A stretch of 64,000 nucleotides of DNA from Anniella stebbinsi (GCA_029215795.1 JARDYH010000007.1:99401263-99465262), one strand, 5' to 3'; positions 62,301 through 64,000 are shown, numbered from the stretch's first letter. A program made the numbers and translations. The notes: generated from the sequence alone by a model not told the origin.

Positions 62301-63699
62301 GGTTGACATGATTGCTCCTGATAGCTCTCTCCTGAGTAGAGCTCATACAGTTCCATGCTACCCCAGAGCTGAGAACGATGAAACAAAATAGGAGATGACT
62401 TAAGGGCAGATGGAGATGAAGGGCTCCATCACACTTATTTTTCCCCCAGGTTTGCCTCCGTGTTTTTTACCTTCATTTCATAAGCGCTGCAAGCGCTCTT
62501 CCTTGCATGATCATAGCTATACCGGTGAGCTCTCTTTCCACTTGTTTGTTCTCCTGCTACTATTGCGCTCGCCTCACCTCACCCCACTCCTTTTTCTTCC
62601 CCCTCCAGTTCATTGGTTCTTGTTGTTGATGGACATTGTGAACGACATGGCAGCCTTCCCCCCTCGCTCATTGAAGCTCCTATTAGAATGTACAAGAATG
62701 CTTACATCCGAGTAATTTTTAAAGATAAAGGGATGAAATTTGGGACCTTGAGAGCTCTTAAGTAGAGCTTTCGGCATGCAACGTTTGAATCAGATCAGTT
62801 CATGCCTTGATTTTTTTAGGAACCCTTTTCCTGATAGTCCACCAGTGTGATCTTCCACCTGTTTGCATTTGTGAAGGATCCATTTTCCTTTCCTTTGATC
62901 ATGGGAAGCTGTGCATCTCAAGTTCATAAAATAGAGATCTGCTGGTCCCCTTACTCCAGAGTAAATCCCATTGATTCCAACTGCATTTACATCCAAGTCA
63001 AACTAAAATCTGATGCATGCTTACCTTTGAGTAAACCCCATTGAACAGAGAGAGCCTTACACATTTTATTGAACATAATAGATAGCATCTCATTCCATGG
63101 AAGATCTGGGGTGGGTGACCTGTGGCCTGTGCCCCTGCTGCTACCCTCTGCCAACATCCACAGCAGCAAAAACATGGGTGATTTGCCATTGGATGTCAGT
63201 GGCAAACTCCTGCAGAGGAGTACGCAGGTAAAATCTTTGTGCTGCTGCCACCACCAAATTCAGCCGCACAGCAGGAGCAGGAGTGTGGCCTAGAAGGTGT
63301 TGGGGGGGGGGGACAAGGGGGTGGTTAAAAGTGGCTCTGGGCTCCCTGAAGTTGCCCACCTCCAATTTAGATCAATAGCTGAATGTGCATACTGATGTGC
63401 ACCTGATTTACAGTCCCAGTTCCTAAAAGCAAGGCTATCCTAGCGCAACATGAACTGATTCTACCACATCAGAAACAAACAGAAAGAACACACATTTTCA
63501 GATAGGGACTGGAATGCCAGCTACTCACCTAAGTTGGAAGTTCTTGATCCTGGTAACTTGCAGTATATACTGAGCATTAGAGAGGGCCATGGAAGCCACA
63601 TCAACAAATAAAATCTGCTCTGAAGGTCCACTCACAGATGTGGGCTCTGACGGGCAGAGGGTACGGCTGACTTCCGTGTAGTTATAACTTCTTTGGTAA
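4893..63699 (-). CDS. SIDT1: SIDT1, SID1 transmembrane family member 1 (16 internal exons, partial gene)
   Basis: The gene runs right to left; exons are listed separately. The spliced product is about 507 residues, roughly human residues 115 to 620. SIDT1 matches better than SIDT2 at diagnostic positions such as [11 protein letters not shown] (SIDT2 has CGIPKHFG), LYQTRHPDI (SIDT2 LYQKRHPDI) and SDTDSSVEE. Family knowledge: SID-1-type proteins are multi-span membrane proteins implicated in uptake or transport of double-stranded RNA and small RNAs, bind cholesterol, and share a zinc-dependent hydrolase-like (CREST) fold. Visible parts are an extracellular domain, one span, an acidic linker, then several spans. 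All 15 exon joins keep frame and no exon has a stop, so the gene appears intact here. The first exons and the last ~250 residues, including the C-terminal H-x3-H zinc motif, are outside the window. Confidence 0.96.
5522..5850 (-). mobile_element. CR1 LINE 3' fragment, internally deleted
   Basis: It begins with the AATCATAGAATCACAG-type CR1 3' terminus and reads into RT C-terminal coding on the minus strand ([19 protein letters not shown]). A short internal deletion removes part of the 3' UTR near 5640. It stops abruptly at about 5850. Confidence 0.88.
6316..6848. mobile_element. hAT-like MITE with 13-bp TIR and 8-bp TSD
   Basis: The ends are TAGGGCTGTGCAC and its exact complement GTGCACAGCCCTA. 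The flanks are ATAAGAAC (6308-6315) and ATAAGAAT (6849-6856), an 8-bp target-site duplication with one mismatch, which points to the hAT superfamily. The interior is built of GATCCGGAT-type iterations near both ends and a TCCCCACAGACTTGCAAGTC hairpin near 6465-6490. No transposase is encoded. Confidence 0.85.
6857..9087. other. intron sequence, mostly unremarkable
   Basis: Part of the 5 kb intron between the exons at 4893 and 10439. The only clear feature is a (GA)n run. I see no exon, RNA gene or TE terminus that I can support. Confidence 0.5.
8111..8146. repeat. (GA)n microsatellite
   Basis: A nearly pure GA dinucleotide run of about 36 bp. Confidence 0.95.
9088..9333 (-). mobile_element. 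CR1 LINE 3' fragment
   Basis: This shows the same CR1 3' consensus as 3843-4710 in reverse complement, starting at the AGAATCATAGAATAGTAGAG terminus. It has a short deletion near 9185 and ends at the start of the RT C-terminal coding. Confidence 0.88.
10439..10556 (-). CDS. SIDT1: SIDT1 exon: CREST motif 1 (SACYH)
   Basis: This 118-bp exon (phase 0 to 1) encodes [39 protein letters not shown] and the first base of the next Asp codon. The SACYH segment carries the S-x3-H motif of the CREST hydrolase-like superfamily, with the His a probable zinc ligand. The block is identical to human SIDT1. The acceptor is TTTCAG and the donor GTAAGC. Confidence 0.97.
11090..11810. mobile_element. unclassified TIR element family, copy A
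   Basis: It is similar over its left part to 19425-20049 (landmarks CACCAGCG, TTGCACTC-type, ACTCACATGA, GTCTGGATTATTTTCCC) and over its right part to 62690-62900 in the same orientation (landmarks GAGAGCTCTTAAGTAGAGCT and GATCTTCCACCT). Within it, the ~170-bp block GAT(A/G)AAGAGATGAAAC...TTGATTTTTA occurs twice (11475-11575 and 11622-11710). No long reading frame is evident. Confidence 0.65.
11811..11880 (-). mobile_element. L2-type LINE 3' tail, antisense, with (ATG)n/(ATA)n
   Basis: A short GATGATGATAATAATAATAA run is followed by TTTATTTATAACCCACTTCT and CCCTCCAGATCAAGG, the reverse complement of the L2 3' end seen elsewhere in the window. Confidence 0.55.
11881..12540 (+). mobile_element. 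possible LTR-retroelement remnant with GACTTTGGA-like tandem repeats
   Basis: An open stretch 11939-12184 ends in [17 protein letters not shown], an Arg-rich C-terminus like those of some retroelement polyproteins (inference). It is followed by 12335-12475, where TTGGACTTGGCTTGTGGACT-like units repeat about three times. No LTR boundaries were found, so the assignment is weak. Confidence 0.3.
12961..13400. repeat. tandem repeat, ~160-bp unit, about 2.7 copies
   Basis: The unit start TTCAG(G)TAA recurs at 12961, 13121 and 13281, spaced exactly 160 bp. GGGGACAGGATCTAATGA recurs at 13048 and 13212. Each unit also holds a TGTC(T)G(C/T)(A)AA(A)GGGG and a CCTTC(T)GT(A/G)(T/C)GCTCC block. The copies are well diverged. 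Confidence 0.8.
13620..13766. mobile_element. truncated hAT-like MITE of the TAGGG-TGTGCA family
   Basis: It has GACATCCGATCCGAAAATCG and related GATCC/ATCCGAT iterations as in 45240-45390, ending at CCGTGCACATCCTTAG, matching the right end TGCACATCCCTA of 44477-45403. The left end is missing. Confidence 0.6.
14745..14890. repeat. dispersed repeat shared with 35950-36100
   Basis: The two regions share CCTAGCATACAT, TTCCAGAA(A/G)GG(C/T)TTATTCCC and TGAACACAGAG, then TAGA(A/T)(G)TGT(C)TTTAGAAA, in the same orientation. Family unknown. Confidence 0.6.
15020..15361. mobile_element. CpG-rich MITE, copy 1 (decayed)
   Basis: It aligns along its length with 26197-26542. Shared landmarks are TACCTCTACAAGAGCGGAG, TTATCTCTCCGATTATGCGC, ATTATCGAATG, AACTACTTGTAAAGCGCATT and a terminal CCTAGAGGGGG, the decayed form of CTTGTAGAGGGG. 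Many CpGs present in copy 2 are lost here. Confidence 0.75.
15609..15732 (-). CDS. SIDT1: SIDT1 exon: third span, [20 protein letters not shown]
   Basis: This 124-bp exon (phase 2 to 0) encodes (S)[34 protein letters not shown] and NKDIYTM. Human SIDT1 has [20 protein letters not shown] and [18 protein letters not shown]. The SNxGH motif is family-conserved; the RRDILHRR run marks the cytoplasmic end of the helix. The acceptor is TTTGCAG and the donor GTACAT. Confidence 0.97.
15733..17029. other. intron sequence, no feature recognised
   Basis: Lower-coordinate part of the intron between the exons at 19178 and 15609. Short open stretches such as 16139-16546 have no recognisable similarity and no splice support. 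Confidence 0.5.
17030..17765. mobile_element. unclassified dispersed repeat beginning TAGCTGATTACTCGGC, copy 1
   Basis: It starts GACTAGCTGATTACTCGGCA and is similar over about 700 bp to 49293-50375. Shared landmarks are CCTGCAAGGTAGG, TAGGCCTGTGA, GCCACCATGATTTTCCTT, AACTCCTGGCATGCCTTT, CCAATGGGA, GAGGGAGCTG and the GCTGGGAGTTGTAGG block. A (CT)n run at 17246-17271 sits inside. No coding capacity was seen. Confidence 0.7.
17246..17271. repeat. (CT)n microsatellite
   Basis: A pure CT run of about 26 bp inside the dispersed repeat. Confidence 0.9.
17863..17906. repeat. (ATT)n microsatellite
   Basis: A pure ATT trinucleotide run of about 44 bp. Confidence 0.95.
18800..19058. mobile_element. 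3' end of the TAGCTGATTACTCGGC repeat family
   Basis: It contains the CTGCCCAAGG(T/C)ATGCTGGGAGTTG block shared with 17660-17690 and 50290-50320, then CATTTCCGGACATACCTCCC and a terminal ACTTTCAGCTTTATAGGTAG. It may be the other end of the element starting at 17030, interrupted by 17770-18800. Confidence 0.5.
19178..19251 (-). CDS. SIDT1: SIDT1 exon: [20 protein letters not shown] loop
   Basis: This 74-bp exon (phase 0 to 2) encodes [20 protein letters not shown] followed by LGVL, identical to human SIDT1. It is the luminal loop after span 2, with an NVT sequon and two Cys likely to pair. The acceptor is TTCCAG and the donor GTGGGT. Confidence 0.97.
19425..20049. mobile_element. DNA transposon-like element, 15-bp TIR GAGCTCCATCACACC, copy B
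   Basis: It starts GAGCTCCATCACACC (19425-19439) and ends with the exact complement GGTGTGATGGAGCTC (20035-20049), flanked on both sides by ATA, a possible 3-bp TSD that would suit PIF/Harbinger-like elements. The 625-bp body has no transposase. Similar sequence occurs at 11090 and 62421. Confidence 0.75.
20050..20939. other. intron sequence, no feature recognised
   Basis: GT-rich patches near 20090-20110 and 20262-20272 only; no exon or element boundary was found. Confidence 0.45.
20940..21100 (+). mobile_element. L2/CR1-like LINE endonuclease fragment
   Basis: The plus strand reads [22 protein letters not shown] and [11 protein letters not shown], matching the ACITETWL...SQLCPPGY...GGVAV pattern that is clearer at 61546-62106. 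It is interrupted by the CR1 copy that follows. Confidence 0.6.
21104..21330 (-). mobile_element. CR1 LINE 3' fragment carrying an L2-tail insertion
   Basis: CR1 3' sequence in reverse complement is split at about 21162-21210 by CTCGATCCAGATGGAGAGGC and GGGTAAGAAATAAATTGTTA, which is an L2-type 3' end. CR1 sequence resumes at TCTACCTTAAAGCATCCCTG. Confidence 0.8.
21345..22300 (+). mobile_element. CR1 LINE 3' portion, sense
   Basis: It encodes [20 protein letters not shown] (21480-21545), the CR1 RT C-terminal motif. Further on, [14 protein letters not shown] and [17 protein letters not shown] segments are followed by a frame 21984-22208 with [20 protein letters not shown]. It continues into CR1 3' UTR near 22230. 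Several frameshifts show an old copy. Confidence 0.8.
22310..24296 (+). mobile_element. L2-type LINE, RT to 3' end, heavily mutated
   Basis: Translation gives [20 protein letters not shown] near 22365, then [13 protein letters not shown] and [21 protein letters not shown] RT text (22620-22982). Near 23770 comes [22 protein letters not shown] text, then [12 protein letters not shown] at 24090. The 3' end is GGCAGAAAGGCAGGATATAA near 24259. The fragment at 20940 is probably its 5' continuation. Confidence 0.75.
24298..24430 (+). mobile_element. tRNA-derived SINE (Sauria type)
   Basis: GGTGGTGTAGTGCTTAATGT then GTTGGACTAAGAATGGAGAG and a degenerate B box GATCCAGGTTGAAGG, followed by CATGAGCCAGGAACTATAAT-like text, fits Sauria SINEs, which are restricted to squamates. 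The 3' part is weak. Confidence 0.7.
24690..24960. repeat. partial direct duplication, ~200 bp apart
   Basis: GGTCTCCCTGTTGCCATGTT then CCTTCCTGGGAGGCAGGGAG (24714-24765) recurs as GGTCTCCCCATTGTCGTGAC then CTTCCTGGGAGGCAGGGAGT (24905-24950). Unit and family unknown. Confidence 0.55.
24961..26195. other. intron sequence with a weak ~100-bp direct repeat
   Basis: TATGCACAGGCCTTGCTTGG(AATGTGCT) near 25763 recurs as GCATAGGCCGTGCTTGCAAT(GTGCTT) near 25848. Nothing else is supported. Confidence 0.45.
26197..26542. mobile_element. CpG-rich MITE, copy 2 (well preserved)
   Basis: The ends carry CTGCCTCTACAAG (26197-26209) and its near-complement CTTGTAGAGGGGACC (26528-26542). The TIR core CCTCTACAAG recurs internally at 26249-26258. 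The body repeats GCGCATT-type words and contains a perfect 20-bp palindrome GCGATTATGCGCATAATCGC (26483-26502) plus CGATTATGCGCATTATCGA near 26297. Flanks are CATGG left and CCCATG right, not a clear TSD. No coding frame. Confidence 0.85.
26934..27000 (-). CDS. SIDT1: SIDT1 exon: second transmembrane span
   Basis: This 67-bp exon (phase 2 to 0) encodes (W)[17 protein letters not shown] then ITYQT, a hydrophobic helix identical to human SIDT1. The acceptor is CTGTAG and the donor GTGAGA. It lies about 390 bp downstream of the CpG-rich MITE at 26197-26542 on the plus-strand coordinate. Confidence 0.97.
27001..28049. other. intron sequence, no feature recognised
   Basis: AT-rich intron between the exons at 29954 and 26934. 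No LINE, SINE or TIR feature could be supported. Confidence 0.45.
28062..29247 (+). mobile_element. 5'-truncated L1 LINE, ORF2 C-terminus, 12-bp TSD
   Basis: It is flanked by AAGATAAATAGA at 28050-28061 and 29248-29259, a perfect 12-bp target-site duplication. The insert encodes an L1 ORF2 C-terminal domain in three frames. The last, 28597-29148, reads [40 protein letters not shown] and [20 protein letters not shown]. It ends with a short 3' UTR and an A-rich tail. Two frameshifts or stops separate the frames. Confidence 0.92.
29954..30027 (-). CDS. SIDT1: SIDT1 exon: [20 protein letters not shown]
   Basis: This 74-bp exon (phase 0 to 2) encodes [20 protein letters not shown] then KIYFW, identical to the mammalian SIDT1 block. 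The basic stretch precedes span 2 on the cytoplasmic side. The acceptor is TTCTAG and the donor GTGAGT. Confidence 0.97.
30290..30445 (+). mobile_element. L1 ORF1 coiled-coil fragment
   Basis: The plus strand reads [20 protein letters not shown] then [13 protein letters not shown], a Lys/Glu-rich heptad region ending in the NRRCN motif typical of L1 ORF1 before its RRM domain (compare 47670-47710). It is cut off by the following unit. Confidence 0.6.
30449..31228 (+). mobile_element. possible solo LTR inside L1 fragment
   Basis: A ~780-bp unit begins TGTGAAGAAGG and ends CTTCAAAACA (TG...CA). It contains a TATA-like GGGATAAATAGAATAGC at about 30769 and a polyadenylation-like TTTTAATAAATTG near 31066, spaced as in an LTR. 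It starts right after the NRRCN codons of the L1 fragment. I could not find a convincing TSD. Confidence 0.4.
31684..32545 (-). mobile_element. CR1 LINE 3' fragment, split by an L2-type insertion
   Basis: CR1 reverse complement runs 31684-32162, with RT text [20 protein letters not shown] and [20 protein letters not shown], and resumes at about 32443 with CTAGTGCCGAAAAGAGGGGA. The interruption is an L2-type 3' end. Adjacent CR1 segments are collinear, so one copy was split. Confidence 0.88.
32163..32441 (+). mobile_element. L2-type LINE 3' end with (AAT)n tail, inserted in CR1
   Basis: It encodes [20 protein letters not shown] (C-terminal L2-like text, frame 32081-32290) and RQANPVEF, followed by GCCTCGATCCAGAGGGAGAG and a (AAT)n tail at 32407-32441. 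Confidence 0.8.
32546..33358. other. intron sequence, no feature recognised
   Basis: No exon, LINE or TIR signature could be supported between the CR1 copy and the foldback element. Confidence 0.45.
33359..34414. mobile_element. ~1.05-kb foldback (near-palindromic) DNA element
   Basis: The ends are TACTGTATTTC (33359-33369) and GAAATACGGTA (34404-34414), with CGATTCTAAGATGCAC-type words repeated in both subtermini. The centre is at 33889-33896, between AAGCTAGCGATTGGGA (33873-33888) and TCCCAATCGCTGGCTT (33897-33912). Further out, 33686-33727 and 34058-34099 are exact reverse complements over 42 bp. The TA at each end may be a TA target duplication. GC-rich open frames here are by-products of the palindrome. 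Confidence 0.88.
34822..35072 (-). mobile_element. CR1 LINE 3' fragment
   Basis: CR1 3' UTR in reverse complement, starting AGAATCATAGAATAGTAGAG and ending at the CCCATTATTCCGT position where RT coding would begin. Confidence 0.9.
35950..36100. repeat. dispersed repeat shared with 14745-14890
   Basis: It has the same landmarks as 14745-14890 (CCCCTAGCATACAT, AGAAAGGTTTATTCCCTGAA, CACAGAG, GTTTAGAAA). It sits 144 bp beyond the donor of exon 36244-36392. The stretch 35073-35949 shows nothing further. Confidence 0.55.
36244..36392 (-). CDS. SIDT1: SIDT1 exon: acidic Ser-rich linker, [17 protein letters not shown]
   Basis: This 149-bp exon (phase 1 to 0) encodes (D)[19 protein letters not shown], then [20 protein letters not shown] and [10 protein letters not shown]. 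It matches SIDT1 [20 protein letters not shown] with one extra Glu. The Ser/Asp/Glu pattern resembles casein kinase 2 target clusters (inference). The acceptor is TTGCAG and the donor GTATCT. Confidence 0.97.
36393..38453. other. intron sequence, no feature recognised
   Basis: AT-rich intron between the exons at 38454 and 36244. I found no TE termini, tandem arrays or further exon. Confidence 0.5.
38454..38525 (-). CDS. SIDT1: SIDT1 exon: linker, [17 protein letters not shown]
   Basis: This 72-bp exon (phase 1 to 1) encodes (G)[20 protein letters not shown] followed by GAI, matching MVASHPIAASTPEGSNYGTI. It is part of the long disordered cytoplasmic linker between spans 1 and 2. The acceptor is TTGTAG and the donor GTATAG. 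The exon is frame-neutral if skipped. Confidence 0.95.
38526..40619. other. intron sequence, no feature recognised
   Basis: First part of the intron between the exons at 41692 and 38454. Purine-rich patches near 40305-40360 only. Confidence 0.45.
40620..40872 (+). mobile_element. CR1-like LINE 3' UTR, sense
   Basis: GTGGCTGCTAGTCCTGAAGG and ATCTCCAGAATCAGAGGCAG are followed by ATCCTGGACTAGATGGACCC and TTTAAGGTTCTTATG, the usual 3' end of CR1 elements. The first part matches 22195-22250 in the sense CR1 copy. Confidence 0.75.
40873..41691. other. intron sequence, no feature recognised
   Basis: No supported element; the reading frames here are short and have no splice context. Confidence 0.4.
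41692..41735 (-). CDS. SIDT1: SIDT1 exon: linker start, [16 protein letters not shown]
   Basis: This 44-bp microexon (phase 2 to 1) encodes (R)[14 protein letters not shown](G), aligning with human RFQRKSIDGSFGSNDG. The basic cluster just after the span fits a cytoplasmic-side anchor. The acceptor is TTTCAG and the donor GTAATG. It was placed by phase and weak similarity, and both phases fit the neighbouring exons exactly. Confidence 0.88.
42548..42682. repeat. ~130-bp direct repeat, copy 1
   Basis: It matches 43258-43381 (AACAGTGAATACCAACATC, CTCCATTGCACAAGAGCTTA and preceding CTCTCCAAAGC). The two copies lie on either side of SIDT1 exon 43116-43209, about 710 bp apart, same orientation. 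Confidence 0.85.
42690..42755 (+). mobile_element. L2/SINE-type 3' tail
   Basis: TGTGAACCACCCAGGGAGCT then TTAGGCAGTATAGAAATGCA and an AATAAATAAATAAA tail is a common LINE/SINE 3' end in lizards. Confidence 0.55.
42940..42951. repeat. poly(G) run
   Basis: A homopolymer of about 12 G. Confidence 0.8.
43116..43209 (-). CDS. SIDT1: SIDT1 exon: first transmembrane span
   Basis: This 94-bp exon (phase 1 to 2) encodes GSVYV, then a hydrophobic run [20 protein letters not shown] and FVQYIR. It aligns with SIDT1 SVYVKSSLFSVFIFLSFYLG and FVHYLR and is the single span joining the extracellular domain to the cytoplasmic linker. The acceptor is CCTCAG and the donor GTGGGT. Two copies of a ~130-bp repeat flank it (42548-42682 and 43258-43381). 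Confidence 0.96.
43258..43381. repeat. ~130-bp direct repeat, copy 2
   Basis: Partner of 42548-42682; about 85-90 percent similar by eye, with a small insertion near CTTATTATTGCC. It begins 49 bp from the acceptor of exon 43116-43209. Confidence 0.85.
43973..44044 (-). CDS. SIDT1: SIDT1 exon: [18 protein letters not shown], pre-membrane segment
   Basis: This 72-bp exon (phase 1 to 1) encodes (G)[16 protein letters not shown] and then TVVPSVK, matching SIDT1 NQTWNLQRKKNLEVTIVPSIK. An N-glycosylation sequon (NHT) corresponds to the human NQT. The acceptor is TTACAG. The donor is AAAG|GTCCGT, with a pyrimidine at +3, so it is weak. Skipping this exon would keep the reading frame. Confidence 0.92.
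44233..44330 (-). mobile_element. L2-type LINE 3' tail, antisense, with (AAT)n
   Basis: (AAT)n at 44233-44264, then TATTTATTTATTACCCGCCT and CTCCCTCCGGATCGAGGCGG, the reverse complement of the L2 3' end at 32376-32441. Confidence 0.7.
44477..45403. mobile_element. hAT-like non-autonomous element with perfect 8-bp TSD
   Basis: It starts TAGGGGTGTGCA and ends TGCACATCCCTA (12-bp TIR, one mismatch). It is flanked exactly by GTATAGAC at 44469-44476 and 45404-45411, an 8-bp hAT-type TSD. GATCCG-rich iterations lie near both ends. The centre holds about five units of a CTTACCTGCC...GGCAGGTAAGGAGCG inverted pair, and a near-perfect hairpin at 45182-45253 around TCCCCATAGACTTGCATTGG. No transposase. 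Same family as 6316-6848 and 13620-13766. Confidence 0.92.
45412..46547. other. intron sequence, no feature recognised
   Basis: AT-rich intron between the exons at 46776 and 43973; nothing supported. Confidence 0.5.
46548..46592. repeat. (GAA)n microsatellite
   Basis: A run of about 14 GAA units, 184 bp from the donor of SIDT1 exon 46776-46869. Confidence 0.95.
46776..46869 (-). CDS. SIDT1: SIDT1 exon: [20 protein letters not shown]
   Basis: This 94-bp exon (phase 0 to 1) encodes [20 protein letters not shown] and then [11 protein letters not shown]. It matches SIDT1 up to CGGS; the stretch after it diverges, as expected for a loop before the membrane. The acceptor is TATGCAG and the donor GTAAGA. 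A (GAA)n microsatellite lies about 180 bp downstream in the following intron. Confidence 0.96.
47160..49292 (+). mobile_element. L1 LINE with 5' part, ORF1 and deleted ORF2
   Basis: ORF1 remnants include [20 protein letters not shown] (about 47650-47720) and [20 protein letters not shown] near 47860. ORF2 starts near 48700 with an endonuclease frame at 48804-49082: [37 protein letters not shown] and [19 protein letters not shown]. The next frame, 49086-49292, jumps to a late RT segment, [15 protein letters not shown] then [16 protein letters not shown], so most of the RT domain is missing. It then stops where another repeat begins. Confidence 0.85.
49293..50375. mobile_element. unclassified dispersed repeat beginning TAGCTGATATGCTCAGCG, copy 2
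   Basis: It begins ACTAGCTGATATGCTCAGCG directly after the L1 fragment and resembles 17030-17765 over most of its length, as listed there. The stretch 49330-49760 is an extra internal part absent from copy 1. Confidence 0.7.
50376..52734. other. intron sequence with low-complexity G runs
   Basis: The upper part has GGGGGG-rich patches at 50680-50690 and poly(G) at 51718-51734. A TATATATATAT run lies at 51360-51370 and (ATTC)n at 51428-51441. AGGCTGCAATCCTATACACA near 51251 resembles a common lizard repeat. No exon was found. Confidence 0.45.
51718..51734. repeat. poly(G) run
   Basis: A homopolymer of about 17 G, likely a G-quadruplex-capable and assembly-sensitive site. Confidence 0.9.
52735..53212 (+). 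mobile_element. CR1-like LINE 3' portion, sense
   Basis: AAGACACCAGTCCTGGACAC leads into text corresponding to CR1 KRLERAQRATN-like and [16 protein letters not shown]. It ends with GAGGTATTCAAACAGAGACT, CATCTGTCAGGGATGCTTGA and CTTCTTCCAACTCTA, the CR1 3' end in sense orientation. Confidence 0.8.
53268..53366. repeat. compound (GT)n(GA)n microsatellite
   Basis: GT repeats with GC-rich interruptions to 53330, then an uninterrupted GA run of about 35 bp. Confidence 0.95.
53645..53728 (-). CDS. SIDT1: SIDT1 exon: [21 protein letters not shown]
   Basis: This 84-bp exon (28 codons, phase 0 to 0) encodes [20 protein letters not shown] followed by KQAAITVQ. The block is almost unchanged from mammalian SIDT1, with Lys-to-Gln and Leu-to-Val changes near the end. 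The acceptor is TTTGCAG and the donor GTGAGT. Confidence 0.97.
54115..54335 (+). mobile_element. tRNA-derived SINE (Sauria type)
   Basis: GGGAGACCCAGATTCAAATT (a degenerate B box) is followed by CCCACTCAGGTATAAAACTC, GTGAGACCTTGAGCCAGTCA, CTAGCCCACCATCACAGAGA and TCTTGTGAGAATAAATTAGT, collinear with the Sauria SINE body. Its 5' A-box part is degraded. Confidence 0.75.
54927..55844. mobile_element. DNA element with ~100-bp terminal inverted repeats
   Basis: The left arm 54927-55026 and right arm 55745-55844 are imperfect reverse complements over about 100 bp. Paired words include GAGGTC/GACCTC, GGAAATTAAATGCAGA with TCTGCATTTAATTTTCC, and TATTCACAAAGCAGTTGTTG with its complement near 55750. 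The interior has further palindromes, such as AGGAAAGCCCTGCAGTGACTG with its partner near 55215, and a GGTGGAAGGTGACCAGCGAC hairpin at 55339-55376. No transposase and no clear TSD. Confidence 0.78.
56236..56337 (-). CDS. SIDT1: SIDT1 exon: [17 protein letters not shown], extracellular domain
   Basis: This 102-bp exon (34 codons, phase 0 to 0) encodes [20 protein letters not shown] and then [12 protein letters not shown], close to SIDT1 YFLYKFPKDVDSVIIKV and YPCSVVSVQNIM. The acceptor is CCATAG and the donor GTAAGC. The Cys in PCSVVS is conserved in the family and probably forms a disulfide in the second beta-sandwich of the extracellular domain (inference). Confidence 0.96.
56338..59269. other. 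intron sequence, no feature recognised
   Basis: The intron between the exons at 59270 and 56236. It is AT-rich with poly(G)/(C) patches near 57167 and 58023. The GC donor at 59268-59269 lies at its upstream end. Confidence 0.5.
59270..59315 (-). CDS. SIDT1: SIDT1 exon: [12 protein letters not shown], followed by a GC donor
   Basis: This 46-bp microexon encodes (R)[15 protein letters not shown], matching the FTASPSQPQ segment of SIDT1. The acceptor is TTTTCAG. The downstream donor is CAG|GCAAGTAAG, so the intron starts with GC instead of GT. A GT four bases further on would extend the exon by four bases and break the frame into the next exon, so the GC site is preferred. Phase is 2 to 0. Confidence 0.93.
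59316..61004. other. intron sequence, no feature recognised
   Basis: A frame at 59565-60059 (164 codons) has no recognised similarity and lies on the strand opposite SIDT1. Poly(G) near 60292-60306 and a short (AC)n near 60323 are the only simple repeats. Confidence 0.4.
61005..62400 (+). mobile_element. L2/CR1-like LINE, 5' UTR and endonuclease domain
   Basis: The frame 61546-62106 encodes an apurinic-type endonuclease: [84 protein letters not shown] and [14 protein letters not shown]. Upstream are GC-rich tandem pieces: CCAGTGCCTGC blocks at 61010 and 61253, and a ~38-bp repeat at 61450-61510 around CCTCCAGTTTG. After 62106 the frame is broken. Confidence 0.85.
62421..62905. mobile_element. 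TIR element family GAGCTCCATCACACC, copy C
   Basis: It starts GGCTCCATCACACTTATTTT then TCCCCCAGGTTTGCCTCC, the mirror of the right end of 19425-20049. It continues into the GAGAGCTCTTAAGTAGAGCT and GATCTTCCACCTGTTTGCAT blocks shared with 11500-11810. The far terminus was not located. Confidence 0.65.
62945..63058. repeat. likely dispersed repeat with GAGTAAACCCCATTGAAC motif
   Basis: CAGAGTAAATCCCATTGATT and GCATGCTTACCTTTGAGTAA then CCCCATTGAAC form an inverted pair typical of a short interspersed element common in lizard DNA (from memory). No boundaries were found. Confidence 0.4.
63529..63699 (-). CDS. SIDT1: SIDT1 exon: extracellular domain, [18 protein letters not shown] segment
   Basis: This 171-bp exon has an upstream TTGCAG acceptor and a GTGAGT donor, phase 2 to 2. 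It encodes [18 protein letters not shown], then FVDVASMAL and NFQLR, matching the first half of the SIDT1 luminal/extracellular domain. It contains a potential N-glycosylation site (NYT) and a conserved Cys. Its length is a multiple of three. It is the upstream-most exon here; the signal peptide and start codon must lie above position 64000. Confidence 0.96.
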
Positions 63700-64000
63700 C
63701 TGCAAGCACAAACGAAGCATAAAACCCACTAATTTTCATATGCTAAAGTATGGCCATAATGCTGTATTCCAGATGGACGACAGCCACGTTGTGCCACCCT
63801 CAAGGATGTGGGCAGAAGCCACATGATGCAGGCAGAACTTCAGATGCGCTGGCACAACTTTTTGCACTAGGGATAGAGGAGTCTGTCAATTTCAGTTTCT
63901 CCCAGTTCCTATTTTTTCCAAACCTAAATTTGTTTTGTTCCAAAGTTTGAGGATGAAAAAAACCCGGATGAATATTATTGTGCACATTTCTCCTAATACA

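Noticed and set aside
4893..63699. Assignment of the host gene to SIDT2
   Set aside because: Diagnostic residues ([49 protein letters not shown]) follow SIDT1; SIDT2 differs at these places as I recall it.

Overview
This window is vertebrate nuclear DNA, almost certainly from a squamate reptile (lizard or snake). The evidence is long AT-rich introns, many CR1 and L2-type LINE fragments, L1 fragments, tRNA-derived SINEs of the Sauria type, hAT-like DNA elements and abundant microsatellites. No bacterial, plasmid or phage feature and no CRISPR array was seen.

The only host gene I can support is SIDT1 (SID1 transmembrane family member 1), on the minus strand across the whole window. Sixteen consecutive internal coding exons can be placed to the base, from 63529-63699 (upstream-most) to 4893-5029 (downstream-most). 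They total 1,522 coding bases (about 507 codons). Exon phases join without a break at all 15 junctions, no exon contains a stop, and every intron has AG at its 3' end. Fourteen of the 15 introns within the set have GT donors; the other has a GC donor. The signal peptide and first ~115 residues lie beyond position 64000, and the last ~250 residues lie before position 1. The exons encode, in order, most of the beta-strand-rich extracellular domain, the first membrane span, an acidic serine-rich cytoplasmic linker, and the start of the multi-span ceramidase-like (CREST) core with its S-x3-H and Asp motifs.

Everything else is intronic. Reading upward from position 1: a broken DIRS-like retrotransposon (about 560-2380); an antisense CR1 copy next to the last exon (3843-4710); an 8-bp-TSD hAT MITE (6316-6848); a TIR repeat family with copies at 11090, 19425 and 62421; a three-unit 160-bp tandem repeat (12961-13400); a CpG-rich MITE in two copies (15020-15361 and 26197-26542); a LINE nest (20940-24296); a 5'-truncated L1 with a 12-bp TSD (28062-29247); a likely solo LTR (30449-31228); a ~1.05 kb foldback palindrome (33359-34414); a second hAT element with a perfect 8-bp TSD (44477-45403); an internally deleted L1 (47160-49292); a long-TIR element (54927-55844); and a 5' L2 fragment (61005-62400).

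I found no wholly new biological system. The best leads are the GC-AG intron in SIDT1, the weak-donor symmetric exon 43973-44044, and several TIR or foldback families whose termini, TSDs and internal palindromes are visible here and which I cannot assign to a named family.
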